NCBI RefSeq assembly: GCF_000472545.1
Contig: NZ_AWZV01000030.1
Span: 22,497 to 86,496, forward strand
DNA: 64,000 bases
Reading direction: 5' to 3'
From: Burkholderia sp. WSM2232
Lineage (GTDB): Bacteria; Pseudomonadota; Gammaproteobacteria; Burkholderiales; Burkholderiaceae
Positions 27,097 to 34,922 of this stretch are shown piece by piece. The notes beneath the pieces are model-generated. The model worked only from the letters and a program-made list of their open reading frames with translations, searched no databases and was not told the origin of the DNA. Position 1 is the stretch's first letter, and every line of letters starts with the position of its first letter. Position numbers and translations under genes: made by a program.

Positions 27097-27476
27097 TGAT
27101 TCTCTCGATTGTTATGGATTGTGGGGGGACAAGCGGTGAAAAATTGGACTCGCCGGGAAGGAAGAACCCCACTACGGTGTTTTCCTTTGTCACCAGGTAC
27201 GCCTCGTGAACCTGACGGCCTTCAATGGTGAACACTTCGCCCATCGGCCGGAGAACAACGCCCTGCTTTATCGTTCCGACGGGCTGCCACAAAGAGCCGC
27301 CATGCACCTCGCGCGAATAGCCCGACGAGAGCTTGACGGTAACGGACCTGGCCACCCGAAAGCGCTGCTGCGTCGCGGTCACCGGTATGAGTTGTGCTCT
27401 GTACCGGTATCGACGGTGCACAAGCGGATAGCATCAGCGCGGCATACGCGGATGCGAGAACAGCTTTAATGACCAC
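27089..27476 (-). pseudogene. Frameshifted small lipoprotein gene
   Basis: Two frames together make a lipoprotein. The 5' part (from a GTG at 27476, or an ATT just before it, with AGGGA upstream) encodes VIKAVLASAYAALMLSACAPS, a complete signal with lipobox LSAC. The 3' part, in the frame shifted by one base, encodes FRVARSVTVKLSSGYSREVHGG through FTIEGRQVHEAYLV to ITIERIND. The 3' frame alone has only a GTG start at 27421 and no signal peptide. The switch needs one base removed between about 27360 and 27410. Either the gene is inactivated or the sequence has an error. It is followed by the DUF2846 gene with overlap. Confidence 0.6.
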
Positions 27477-27865
27477 AATGAACGTTTCCCTGTAGTGTCC
27501 GGCAATTCTTTGTCGGCAAAACTGGGAAAGACTTGAGCGAGGTCGGCGCTTTGCGGTTACGCGAAGACTCTGGCGACTGCGGCCCGGCTCGAGAGGCATA
27601 CGACGTGGTTGTGTATCTTCCGGGCAGGTTGTTTTCGACCTGACTGCGCCGGACTAAAGGATCGGCGCAACGTGGACTGCCTTTCTCGACGGCTGTCGGT
27701 CCGTTGCTTATATCGCCGGGTCCGACCTCGGGGCATCTGTACTTTTATTGCAATATGCAGCCGGCGGGGCTTACCAGCGATGGGCAAATGAAAGGACCCG
27801 CCGCCAACCACGACACAACACCGCCGCGTGCTTCCGACCGCCCACACTCCACGCAGAGCGTCGAC
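27477..27865. other. Intergenic region, nothing recognised
   Basis: This 389-bp stretch lies between the frameshifted lipoprotein gene and the small gene ending at 27866, both on the minus strand. It must hold the promoter of the lipoprotein pair, but no clear -35/-10 pair was found. A 96-residue minus-strand frame here is Arg-rich and has no family character. Confidence 0.4.
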
Positions 27866-28126
27866 TCACAACTCCGGCCGAGCCAGGTCACTAGCGACGA
27901 TATGCTCACCGTACACCTGAGCGGCAGCGATCGCTTCCATCTTGGTCGGGTACGGCCCGAGTTCGGGCGCGCCGTCGAACGGGAACAGCACGCGGCCGTC
28001 CGTGGTACGGACCACCTTCAATACGCCGAAAAAGCGCCGATAGCCGACGAGCCTCGACATAGCGGAAATCTCGAAATCGTCCTCTGACGCTGCGGGGACA
28101 CTGGGGATGAATGCGGTCTTGCTCAT
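27866..28126 (-). CDS. Conserved-looking small hypothetical protein
   Basis: An 86-residue cytoplasmic protein beginning MSKTAFIPSVPAASEDDFEIS. It contains VGYRRFFGVLKVVRTTDGRVLFPFDGAPELGPYPTKMEAIAAAQVYG, a compact alpha/beta pattern seen in small Burkholderia proteins that carry a DUF6723-type annotation; that name is recalled, not checked. The start at 28126 is chosen because upstream in-frame residues are Arg/Cys-rich and unlike a protein. No signal peptide or membrane segment is visible. Function unknown. Confidence 0.65.
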   Translation of the reverse strand: MSKTAFIPSVPAASEDDFEISAMSRLVGYRRFFGVLKVVRTTDGRVLFPFDGAPELGPYPTKMEAIAAAQVYGEHIVASDLARPEL

Positions 28127-28451
28127 ACAAAGGACGTCTCGTTCGATAAACCTGCAATTGTCGCGAACGGCTGTTCGTCGGCCGTGCGACCGCCATTGTC
28201 TCAAATCCGCGGAAGCCGCATCTTTTCGCCCCGCGCCCGGTGTCGACGTACAACCGCACGAGCCGAATCGCAACTAACTGACGTGCGGTGCAGCCTCCAA
28301 GAGCCCTGCTTGCAACCCGCGCTGGGGGCCCAAGCGCGCGCCATGCGGCGCCGCCAGTCGTTCCGACCGTCTGATTCCGCATTCAACCCAGTAGGTGCCT
28401 ATTTTTGAGGCAGCGTTATAATGCCGGGACTTTTTCCTCAGACCTTTTCCC
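28127..28451. promoter_or_regulatory. Divergent intergenic region with a TATAAT box
   Basis: This 325-bp region separates the small hypothetical gene (minus) and a lytic transglycosylase gene (plus). A perfect TATAAT is at 28417-28422, about 30 bp before the transglycosylase ATG; no good -35 is present 17 bp upstream. Nothing else was recognised. Confidence 0.45.
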
Positions 28452-29114
28452 ATGAGCCGGTTACTCTGCCTGTTTCTGCTTTCGCTCGGCCTCGCCCAAT
28501 CCGCGGTGGCTGAGGAAAACGGCGATCGCGTGTCCGCGTATCTCACGCAGAAGTTCGGCATCGCGAAGGAAAAGGCGGAGAAAATCTCGGATGCCGTGCA
28601 ATCCGCCGCATCGAAATATTCGTTGCCGCCTGCGCTGTTGCTGGCGATTATTTCTATCGAGTCGCGCTTCAAGGAAAAGGCCAAGGGCGCAAACGGCGCG
28701 ACCGGGCTCATGCAGGTCGTGCCGAGCGCGCATCGCGGGCTGTTGAGGAACGTAAAAGATCTCACCGAGCCGACGGCCAACATCGAGGTCGGGTCCGCAA
28801 TCCTGTACGGATACATGCGCTCGGCCAACGGCGACATGAACGCCGCGCTCAAGAGCTACGGCGGATCCCAAGCCTACGCGCAGAAAGTCAGCTTACGTGC
28901 TGGCGACTTCTCGAACGTCGCGCCCCATCCCGATCTGGCGAAAAAGCCTAACGCGCAGACGGATGTTTGCGACGCCCGCGTGGCTGCGCATTGCCCGGAC
29001 GCGGTCGGCAACCGGACCAGTGCGCTCGCCGCTCCGTCCGCTCGCGAGGCGGGCGGCAATGAAGCTTCGCCTGGCGCGCAGACGTCGGCCCCGCTTGCTG
29101 CGCCGTCGAACTGA
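28452..29114 (+). CDS. Lytic transglycosylase domain protein
   Basis: A 220-residue exported protein with a single SLT domain. Residues 1-20 form a signal peptide (MSRLLCLFLLSLGLAQSAVA). The domain has catalytic Glu in LAIISIESRFKEKA, then GATGLMQVVPSAH and IEVGSAILYGYM. The last 70 residues are Ala/Ser/Pro-rich with two Cys residues and look like a flexible tail. It would cleave peptidoglycan in the periplasm. The gene stands alone, with no secretion or conjugation genes beside it. Confidence 0.88.
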   Translation: MSRLLCLFLLSLGLAQSAVAEENGDRVSAYLTQKFGIAKEKAEKISDAVQSAASKYSLPPALLLAIISIESRFKEKAKGANGATGLMQVVPSAHRGLLRNVKDLTEPTANIEVGSAILYGYMRSANGDMNAALKSYGGSQAYAQKVSLRAGDFSNVAPHPDLAKKPNAQTDVCDARVAAHCPDAVGNRTSALAAPSAREAGGNEASPGAQTSAPLAAPSN

Positions 29115-29439
29115 ACATCGGCGATCTGTTTTTTCGGCGGACGCCTGCCTGGTCACCATTCGAGCAGCGGCAGCCTTTCGCATCGGCAGGTCGCTCACGC
29201 GCTGCCCGTCGCGTGCCACCTCGCGTTGCACACGGCAGCAGCCACGCCCGCAACGCAGATTTCGCCCACTTCGTTCGCATTGAGGGTTGCCATCTCGCCA
29301 CGCACTGCATTTTGAAAGATGGCGCAATGCGCGCGCCGTCGGCTTCGCTGCACGCTTTTTACGCACGCACCTCAACCGCTCTACAATGCATTTCCTCCGC
29401 GGTTCCTCGCGCACCTAAGCAGCGTTTTCTCGATTGACC
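29115..29439. other. Intergenic region before the DUF2242 gene
   Basis: This 325-bp region contains no convincing open frame. A TACAAT -10-like hexamer at 29382-29387 with a weak -35 (TTACGC, 29359-29364) 17 bp upstream could drive the lipoprotein gene at 29440. Confidence 0.4.
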
Positions 29440-30219
29440 ATGTCTATCTCGCTTTTCAAGACCACCGTCGCCTCGTTCTGCGGCCTGATGATGCTCGCCG
29501 CTTGCAGCAGCACGCCCACCCCCAAGTTCCAGCAGGAGCTGTTTGAAACGGGTGCGAGCCCCTATGCACGCAATTTCAATTCGAGCGTGACCGACACCTG
29601 CGAAGCCGCGCGTCGCGCGTTGCTGAGTCAGGGTTATCTGACGACGATGACGCGCAACGATACCGTCGACGGCACGAAGAATTTCCAGCCATCCGGCGAT
29701 ACGCACGTGGTGGTCGAATTTCACGTGGTGTGCACGCCGGGCGAGGAGGCGAGCAGTACGAGCATCGTCTACGTGAACGCGGTGCAGAACGGCTTCGCGC
29801 TGAAGAAGAGCGATACGTCGGCGAGCGTCGGGTTGAGCGTGCTCGGTTCCCTGTCGCTACCCATCCGCTCCAACAGCGACGCGATGGTGAAAATTTCCAG
29901 CGAGACGATTCCCTCGGGCAAGTTCTACGACCGCTTCTTCGGGCTGGTCGATCATTATCTGCAGACGGTCGTGCGGACACAGCCTGTCGTGAACGACCGC
30001 GTCGAGACCCGTCTGTTGCCGATGCCCGTCGAGGTGGCTGCACCGGAACCGGCACCGGCACCGACGTCGGCGCCGGTAACAGCTACGGCGCCTGGGTCTA
30101 CTCCAACTTCCTCTTCCACGCCGACGCCGACGTCATTGTCTAACGCGACAGACACACCGGACCTGATCGGCGAAGCCGCCGCTGTCCATCCAGCCAGCGA
30201 AACCGGCGCCGTTCGCTAA
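29440..30219 (+). CDS. DUF2242 lipoprotein
   Basis: A 259-residue lipoprotein. The signal (SISLFKTTVASFCGLMMLAACSS) ends in the lipobox LAAC. The mature part (FQQELFETGASPYARNFNSSV, DTCEAARRALLSQGYLTTM, then the FYDRFFGLVDHYL segment) matches the DUF2242 family of betaproteobacteria. The final 60 residues are a Pro/Ala/Thr-rich tail made of low-complexity repeats (EPAPAPTSAP, STPTPTS). The ATG at 29440 is preferred over a TTG two codons earlier. Function unknown; probably faces the periplasm at the outer membrane. Confidence 0.85.
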   Translation: MSISLFKTTVASFCGLMMLAACSSTPTPKFQQELFETGASPYARNFNSSVTDTCEAARRALLSQGYLTTMTRNDTVDGTKNFQPSGDTHVVVEFHVVCTPGEEASSTSIVYVNAVQNGFALKKSDTSASVGLSVLGSLSLPIRSNSDAMVKISSETIPSGKFYDRFFGLVDHYLQTVVRTQPVVNDRVETRLLPMPVEVAAPEPAPAPTSAPVTATAPGSTPTSSSTPTPTSLSNATDTPDLIGEAAAVHPASETGAVR

Positions 30220-30780
30220 GCCACGGCCTCAATCGGTATCGCCCGTGCGCAGCGCGTTCCGCTTGCAAAAGCGGCGCGCGGCCACAGTTGTCCTATGTCG
30301 TTTACTTTCTTCATATATATACGTAGTAGTAGTTAACAAGGGAAAGCCCGCCCTGTGGATAACGACGGATTCTTCCGTTACTTCAAGGTAATGCGAAGCC
30401 GATAACCGTAAGGGACGTTTCTGTAGAAAAGCTACCAGACCGGGATAAGTTTCGCCGATACCGACGCCGGAGCCCATTTATCAAGATTCGGCTCACAGGC
30501 TGTTCCTTGCGCTATCCCAACGTTATGCAAAGGCCAGTGTGGATAAGTGACACGCAGCGTCCGTTGCCGACGGCCTGGGCTTTTGTCTGCCCTTTGCTCG
30601 TGAGCGAACAGATGGCTTTCCGCGCCGAGCGCAAGGTGAGAGCCGACGGTACGAAGATTGCGTCTCTCTTTTTTGCAAGCGCAGCTGTTGCTATTTAGTC
30701 AAATCAGCTTTGGTAATGCCCGACCTGGGCATAGAGTTAAAGTGTTTTCTGAAGTGATTGGTGCAGTGCGGGGGTGTGGA
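30220..30780. other. AT-rich gap with two perfect DnaA boxes
   Basis: This 561-bp gap is clearly less GC-rich than its surroundings, with TATATATA near 30313. It holds two perfect 9-mer DnaA boxes, TGTGGATAA, at 30354-30362 and 30538-30546, in the same orientation. An 82-residue minus-strand frame (30229-30477) crosses it but has no ribosome-binding site or family character. No RNA gene was recognised. Confidence 0.5.
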
Positions 30781-30996
30781 ATGAAGCGCAGAACAGCACG
30801 ACAGTTGGTCCGTCTCCTTTCGGATATCCGGCATGCGGCTCATTGCAGCACGCTGCGGGCAGCAGCCACTAACCGGGAGATGGCGCTTGCGTCGGCCGAG
30901 CGGCAGGACAGCCCGACCGACAGTCACGAAGCTGACGACACCCCGGACGCGACGCGCGAAGCACCCGTAAACAAGCCGACGAGGAGCGGGTCATGA
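30781..30996 (+). CDS. Small hypothetical protein, upstream of a coupled pair
   Basis: A 71-residue protein starting MKRRTARQLVRLLSDIRHAAH. The N-terminal half is basic and may be helical; the C-terminal half is rich in Asp, Ser, Thr and Pro (QDSPTDSHEADDTPDATREA). GGGGGTGTGGA precedes the ATG. It overlaps the next gene by 4 bp (ATGA), which supports a real coding pair. No family is recognised and no signal peptide is visible. Confidence 0.55.
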   Translation: MKRRTARQLVRLLSDIRHAAHCSTLRAAATNREMALASAERQDSPTDSHEADDTPDATREAPVNKPTRSGS

Positions 30997-31247
30997 GAGG
31001 CGCGAACGAACAGTCGTTGCGTTTCCTGGTCGAGAAGTGGCTAGCGCCCGCGCCTTCCGCGGTCGTGCATGTCACCGAATTCAGCCGCACTCGCGTGGGC
31101 GGCCGGCGCTACGTTCGCGTGGAAACCTCTGCTGGCAGCGGCTCACGCGGGCTTTTCTTCTTCCGTCATGACGACGGTTGCTGGTGCGTGTTCCCGCCGA
31201 CTGGCGACGCCCAGCACCACTTGTACGCGCATCCCCAGGCCGCCTGA
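30993..31247 (+). CDS. Small hypothetical protein
   Basis: An 84-residue protein with GAGGAG upstream of its ATG at 30993. Sequence features are LRFLVEKWLAPAPSAVVHVTEFSR, GGRRYVRVET and RGLFFFRHDDGCWCVFPP, a compact beta-rich pattern with two Cys residues in GCWC. It overlaps the preceding small gene by 4 bp. It resembles short uncharacterised Burkholderia proteins; no function can be given. The aromatic FFFRHDDG motif could suggest nucleic-acid or ligand binding, but this is only a guess. Confidence 0.65.
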   Translation: MRGANEQSLRFLVEKWLAPAPSAVVHVTEFSRTRVGGRRYVRVETSAGSGSRGLFFFRHDDGCWCVFPPTGDAQHHLYAHPQAA

Positions 31248-31584
31248 GCGCCGCCAGCGCGGCAGAAGCGACGGGCGTCCTGCCCGCCGTCTTGCGGACC
31301 TCGCAGGTAAGAAGCGCGCCAGTTCCCATCACGGCGAGCCGCACCGTCACCCTACCTTAGCCCTTTGCGCGCGATAACCGCGCAACGGCGGTCCGGCTTC
31401 GGGCACAATTGCGCGCAATGACCGGTGCCTCCCGCATTGGCTGCCGTCGCCTCGCCACCCGACGCACACGGCGAACGTGACGACGTGGCGCTCCGACGCC
31501 GCGACAAACGCGCCGACGACGCCGACGACGCCGACCACGCAAGCGGCAAACACCTCATCAGCCGGCCACATCTCAGGCAACCCG
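31248..31584. other. Intergenic region before the IclR gene
   Basis: This 337-bp region carries the IclR-gene promoter. A CACAAT hexamer lies near 31407. Triplet repeats (ACGCCGACG) around 31510-31540 encode a Thr-Pro run if the IclR gene is started at the upstream GTG 31477; this extension is considered doubtful. Confidence 0.4.
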
Positions 31585-32337
31585 ATGGACGACAAAGACT
31601 GGATCGCCGGCGCCGCGAAGGCCCTTGCGATCATCGAGGCATTCGACGAAGAACACGCGCGCATGACGCCCACTGCTGTGGCCGGCCGCGCGGGGCTTTC
31701 GCGCACGGCGGCGCGCCGCTATCTGCTGACCCTGCGCGAGCTCGGCTATGTCGATACCGACGGCAAGCTGTTCTGGCTTGCGCCGCGTGTGCTGCGCCTC
31801 GGCCAGTCGTATCTGGACTCGGCGCGTTTGCCGCGCACCGTGCAGCCCTTCCTGCAGCGCATTACGGCCACGCTTCAGGAAACGGCGCTGGTCGCGATCC
31901 TCGACGAACACGACGTGGTGTACGTGGCCCGCAACGGCGTGAATCGCGCGATGGCGGTCGGCTTCGTGCTCGGCTCGCGTGTGCCGGCGCCCTTGTCGTC
32001 GGCGGGGCTGGTCCTGCTCGCATTCCAGGCGCCGGAGAGCATCGAGCAATGGCTGGCGTCGTATCCGATCAAGGTGTTCACCCCGCACACGTATGCCACC
32101 GTCGAACGGCTGCGCGAAGTGCTGGGCGAAATCCGGCGCAACGGCTATGTGGTCACCGACCAGCAACTCGAACTCGGCGTGCGCGGCGTCGCGGTGCCGT
32201 TGCGTGACCGGCACGGCACTGTGGTCGCCGCGATCAGCGTGAGCATGCCGATTGGCGAAGAGTCGGCAAACGCCGCTCTGCACCGTGTTCTGCCGACGCT
32301 GCTCGACACCGCCAGCCTGCTGCGCAACCTCGTCTGA
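31585..32337 (+). CDS. IclR-family transcriptional regulator
   Basis: A 250-residue regulator. The N-terminal winged helix (residues about 8-70) contains AAKALAIIEAFDEEHARMTPTAVAGRAGLSRTAARRYLLTLRELGYV. The ligand domain includes AILDEHDVVYVAR, SRVPAPLSSAGLVLLA and GVRGVAVPLRDRHGTVVAAISVSMP. These features match the PcaR/PobR-type IclR group that regulates aromatic acid catabolism. Neighbours do not include an obvious target, so it may act at a distance. The ATG at 31585 gives the usual length. Confidence 0.88.
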   Translation: MDDKDWIAGAAKALAIIEAFDEEHARMTPTAVAGRAGLSRTAARRYLLTLRELGYVDTDGKLFWLAPRVLRLGQSYLDSARLPRTVQPFLQRITATLQETALVAILDEHDVVYVARNGVNRAMAVGFVLGSRVPAPLSSAGLVLLAFQAPESIEQWLASYPIKVFTPHTYATVERLREVLGEIRRNGYVVTDQQLELGVRGVAVPLRDRHGTVVAAISVSMPIGEESANAALHRVLPTLLDTASLLRNLV

Positions 32338-32557
32338 CGTCGGTTAGGTGATTTCCCGTATACCAGTTTTATGAGTGAAAGCATGTCGAAAGCAAGCTGT
32401 CTCCCGGAAAATACATATCCGGTTTTGGGCATGACAAACCGCCTACGCCAGGTAATACTCTCCCGCGGGGAGCGGTAAGGCTCCTGAGCCCTACCTGCTT
32501 CACCGTGCAGCTATTTCATTCACACTGACTCAGTCGTTGAGGTTTGGGGAACAACAC

Positions 32558-32770
32558 ATGAAAAAAGTTATCGTCTCGCTCGCAGCTGCATCTATCGCGC
32601 TGGTTTCGGTTCAGGCTTTCGCGCAGGCATCGGACGCAGCCGCTCCGGTTGCTGCAGCTAGCGCAGTGAAGAAGCACCACGTCAAGAAGCTGAAGACGCA
32701 CGGCAAGCGCGCTCCGGTCGCAGCAGCGGCATCGGCAGCGGGCACGAACGACAAGGGCACGCAGAACTAA
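32558..32770 (+). CDS. Small basic secreted peptide, acid-shock-protein-like
   Basis: A 70-residue exported peptide. Residues 1-22 form a clear signal peptide (MKKVIVSLAAASIALVSVQAFA). The mature part is Ala/Val-rich with a basic patch, KKHHVKKLKTHGKR, and no Cys. The organisation, signal peptide plus Ala-rich and Lys/His-rich segments, is like that of E. coli Asr, but the match is compositional only. A 220-bp leader precedes it and a strong terminator follows, so it is probably expressed alone. Confidence 0.7.
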   Translation: MKKVIVSLAAASIALVSVQAFAQASDAAAPVAAASAVKKHHVKKLKTHGKRAPVAAAASAAGTNDKGTQN

Positions 32771-32863
32771 GCAGGCGTGTCCTGCCGCAAGCACTGCTTC
32801 GCCGCTTGCGCGTGCCGCTCGTGCGGCGCGTGTCAGCCGGGTTGAATGCAGTTGCAGCAAGCA

Positions 32864-32893
32864 AAAAGGCCAGAGTTCGTGCTCTGGCCTTTT
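32864..32893. terminator. Bidirectional Rho-independent terminator
   Basis: AAAAGGCCAGAG (32864-32875), loop TTCGTG, CTCTGGCCTTTT (32882-32893) is a perfect 12-bp stem with A and T flanks. It terminates the small secreted-peptide gene on the plus strand and can also serve the minus-strand gene ending at 33007. Confidence 0.85.
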
Positions 32894-33006
32894 CGTTTTA
32901 TGGGTCCGTTCGCCGCGGCAGTTGACGGTAGGGTGGCAACGTCCGGCCCAACGCATGTCCACCGCGAGCGCGCATGCTACGCGCGTACGGCATCAGCCAG
33001 CGACGC

Positions 33007-33285
33007 TCACTGCGCGAGACCGCGCGTGATCACTTCGTTCAGCAGCCCGGTCATGCCCTGCGGATGCTCGGCGGCGCGCTCTTTGAGCTGCTCCACCAGA
33101 TCGCTGTTCAGCTTGCACGCGAACGGGACGAGACCCTGCGCCTGATCGAGCTTGCGCTGTTCGCGCCGGTCGATTTTTGGCGCTGCGGCCGCGGCTTTGC
33201 CGAAGCGCTCGGCGGTGCCTTGCTTCATTGCATTGTTGAGCTTGAGTGCCTTGTTCTTTTCAAGGTCGGTCTTTTTCATCGCCAT
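33007..33285 (-). CDS. Hypothetical protein, possible ribbon-helix-helix C-terminus
   Basis: A 92-residue highly charged protein. The N-terminal half is Lys/Ala-rich (KKTDLEKNKALKLNNAMKQG). The C-terminal part, LVPFACKLNSDLVEQLKERAAEHPQGMTGLLNEVITRGL, has the length and pattern of a ribbon-helix-helix fold. The start could be the ATG at 33285 or at 33279. No toxin partner is adjacent. Function unknown; a DNA-binding role is only a possibility. Confidence 0.65.
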   Translation of the reverse strand: MAMKKTDLEKNKALKLNNAMKQGTAERFGKAAAAAPKIDRREQRKLDQAQGLVPFACKLNSDLVEQLKERAAEHPQGMTGLLNEVITRGLAQ

Positions 33286-33461
33286 ACGTCAGGCCTCTGC
33301 CAGATAGGTAATCCTGCATTGTACGCAGGGTGCGTTGTGACGGGCGAGCGCGCCGGGAGCCGAGTCACGGCGCGGGGGGAGGGTGAGCCGTCGACGGCGT
33401 TAGCGGTGGGGTATCGGTGCGGGCAGAGCGATCATGACGTCAACGGCGTCAACGCCATCAA

Positions 33462-33544
33462 CCGTCAGCCGTTAGCGTCAGCCGTCAGCCGTCAGCCGTC
33501 AGCCGTCAGCGGTCAGCCGTCAGCCATCAGCCATCAGCCATCAA
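33462..33544. repeat. Heptanucleotide tandem repeat (CCGTCAG)n
   Basis: About twelve near-perfect heptamers, mostly CCGTCAG, with CCATCAG and CCGTTAG variants and one hexamer, run from 33462 to 33544. Weaker related units (GTCAACG) extend back to about 33439. The last units fall inside the 3' end of the Mut7-C gene and provide its stop codon. Confidence 0.9.
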
Positions 33545-34403
33545 CGCCTTTACGCCGACTAGCCCTTCCAGCCGCCGCATCCTTTCCAGCGATACCAGTT
33601 CCATTAGCTCTGTCTGTCCCATCGGCTCCACCAGCGCCTGCGCCGCACGCGTCCGAAACTGCCGGACTTGCCGCGACGCTGTCCATCAACGCGCGCATCC
33701 GCTGCCAATGCGTGCCTTCCCAGAACACGCGGCGGCACACGTCGCAGGTGACGAACTGCTTGTGCCGCTGCAGGACGCCGTCGGGCGCGCGGTCGCCGAC
33801 TTCCTCGCGCCCAATGCGCCTGAGCGGCGCGTTGCACATCAGACATAGCCGGAACGGCTGAGCGCTGCCCGCGAGATCGAGCCGTTCGAACACTTCGCGC
33901 AGTTGCTCACGTGGCCTCAGCGTGCGCACATAGCATCCATGGGTGATCGCGCGGCGTTTCAGCAGTTCGCGGTCGCGGGTGAGTACGATCCGGTCTTGAG
34001 CGGCGGCGAGCGCCTCGATGTGCGCGTCGGGAAAGTGATTGTCGTAGAGCGTGTCGAAGCCCGCGAGCCGCAGCAGTGGGGCGAGCCCGCCAAGATGCGC
34101 GTCGGCGATAAAGCGCACGACGCGTAGCGGCCGTTCACGCACGCGCAGCAGCGGGCGAATATCGAGCGCTTCAAACTTCGGATACACGGCAACGCGGTCG
34201 CCGTCCGCGACCGGGTGATTGAAACCGACTGACTCCCCGTTCACGAGGATCAGCTCGACTTCGGTATGCGGTACGCCGAGCGCTTCGATCGCGTGCTTGG
34301 TGGTCGCGTCGCGCGCGCACGCATAGGCGAACGCGCGCCGGCGCAGCGGCCGGGCGAGAAAATCGTTCAGCTCCTCGTAGAAGCGGAAAGTCGCGGTGAC
34401 CAT
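33534..34403 (-). CDS. Mut7-C RNase domain protein with N-terminal ubiquitin-like domain
   Basis: A 289-residue protein. Residues 1-80 (ATFRFYEELNDFLARP, VELILVNGESVGFNHPVADGDRVAVYP) form the Mut7-C ubiquitin-like domain. Residues about 95-240 hold the Mut7-C RNase domain of PIN-like fold: FIADAHLGGLAPLLRLAGFDTLY, IVLTRDRELLKRR, with the zinc-ribbon-like CLMCNAPL and CDVCRRVFWEGTHW. The last 45 residues are Gly/Ala-rich. The catalytic Asp residues in the IADAHLGG and LTRDREL motifs are intact. The RNA target is unknown. The stop codon is provided by a heptamer repeat array. Confidence 0.88.
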   Translation of the reverse strand: MVTATFRFYEELNDFLARPLRRRAFAYACARDATTKHAIEALGVPHTEVELILVNGESVGFNHPVADGDRVAVYPKFEALDIRPLLRVRERPLRVVRFIADAHLGGLAPLLRLAGFDTLYDNHFPDAHIEALAAAQDRIVLTRDRELLKRRAITHGCYVRTLRPREQLREVFERLDLAGSAQPFRLCLMCNAPLRRIGREEVGDRAPDGVLQRHKQFVTCDVCRRVFWEGTHWQRMRALMDSVAASPAVSDACGAGAGGADGTDRANGTGIAGKDAAAGRASRRKGVDG

Positions 34404-34428
34404 CGTCGCAGTATGGCACCGCGCGGCG

Positions 34429-34703
34429 TTACGTGGGCGGCGAGGGCGAGGCGGGCCGCCGGCTGTGCAGCAGGTGTCGGTGGCCCGCTGGGTCGTTTGC
34501 TGTTCTTCCCGTCGGGATTCCGATGTGCTTGCCGCCGTGCTTTCTCTCAGGCGTCCGGATGTGCTTTTGCCACTGTTCTTCCCGTCGGGCTTCTCACTGT
34601 GCTTGCCGCTGTGCTTCCCCTCAGGCGTCCCGATGTGCTTGCCGCTGTGCTTCCCGTCGGCCTTCCCATCGCGCTTCTTGCTGTGCTTCCCGCCGTGCTT
34701 TCC
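34429..34703 (-). pseudogene. Remnant of a Lys/His-rich 12-residue repeat protein gene
   Basis: The minus strand between 34500 and 34703 is a degenerate 36-bp tandem repeat. In one frame it encodes GKHGGKHSKKRD, GKAD, GKHSGKHIGTPE, GKHSGKHSEKPD and GKNSGK. After two extra bases in the A-run at about 34565 the same pattern continues as KHIRTPE and RKHGGKHIGIPT, then runs to a stop at 34429-34431. An in-frame TGA (34704-34706) directly precedes the first unit and no start or signal peptide is found. The shared frame across units indicates coding ancestry. Function unknown. Confidence 0.5.
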
Positions 34704-34922
34704 TCATATCGTTGTTTGTCGCCCGCCTGTGCGCCCAGCCCAAGCCAGTGACGGGACGGGCCTCCTCGCTCTTCAAGGCGAACGAGGCGCTCCCCGAACT
34801 CCCGCCCATCTCGCAGCAAGCTGATCCCGAAGTCACCGTCACGCACCCCGCGGTTGCGTCGTTCTCTGCGCCTGTCGCATGACTGTGCTTTACTTCCACA
34901 TCTTCAGATGACGGAGTCACAG

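Noticed and set aside
30229..30477. An 82-residue minus-strand frame in the AT-rich gap
   Set aside because: No ribosome-binding site, no family features, and it overlaps the DnaA-box region; kept only as part of the gap description.
31477..31584. GTG-started extension of the IclR regulator
   Set aside because: Encodes a Thr-Pro triplet-repeat run outside the family; the ATG at 31585 fits better.
33462..33544. CRISPR array
   Set aside because: Units are seven bases with no spacers; it is a simple tandem repeat.
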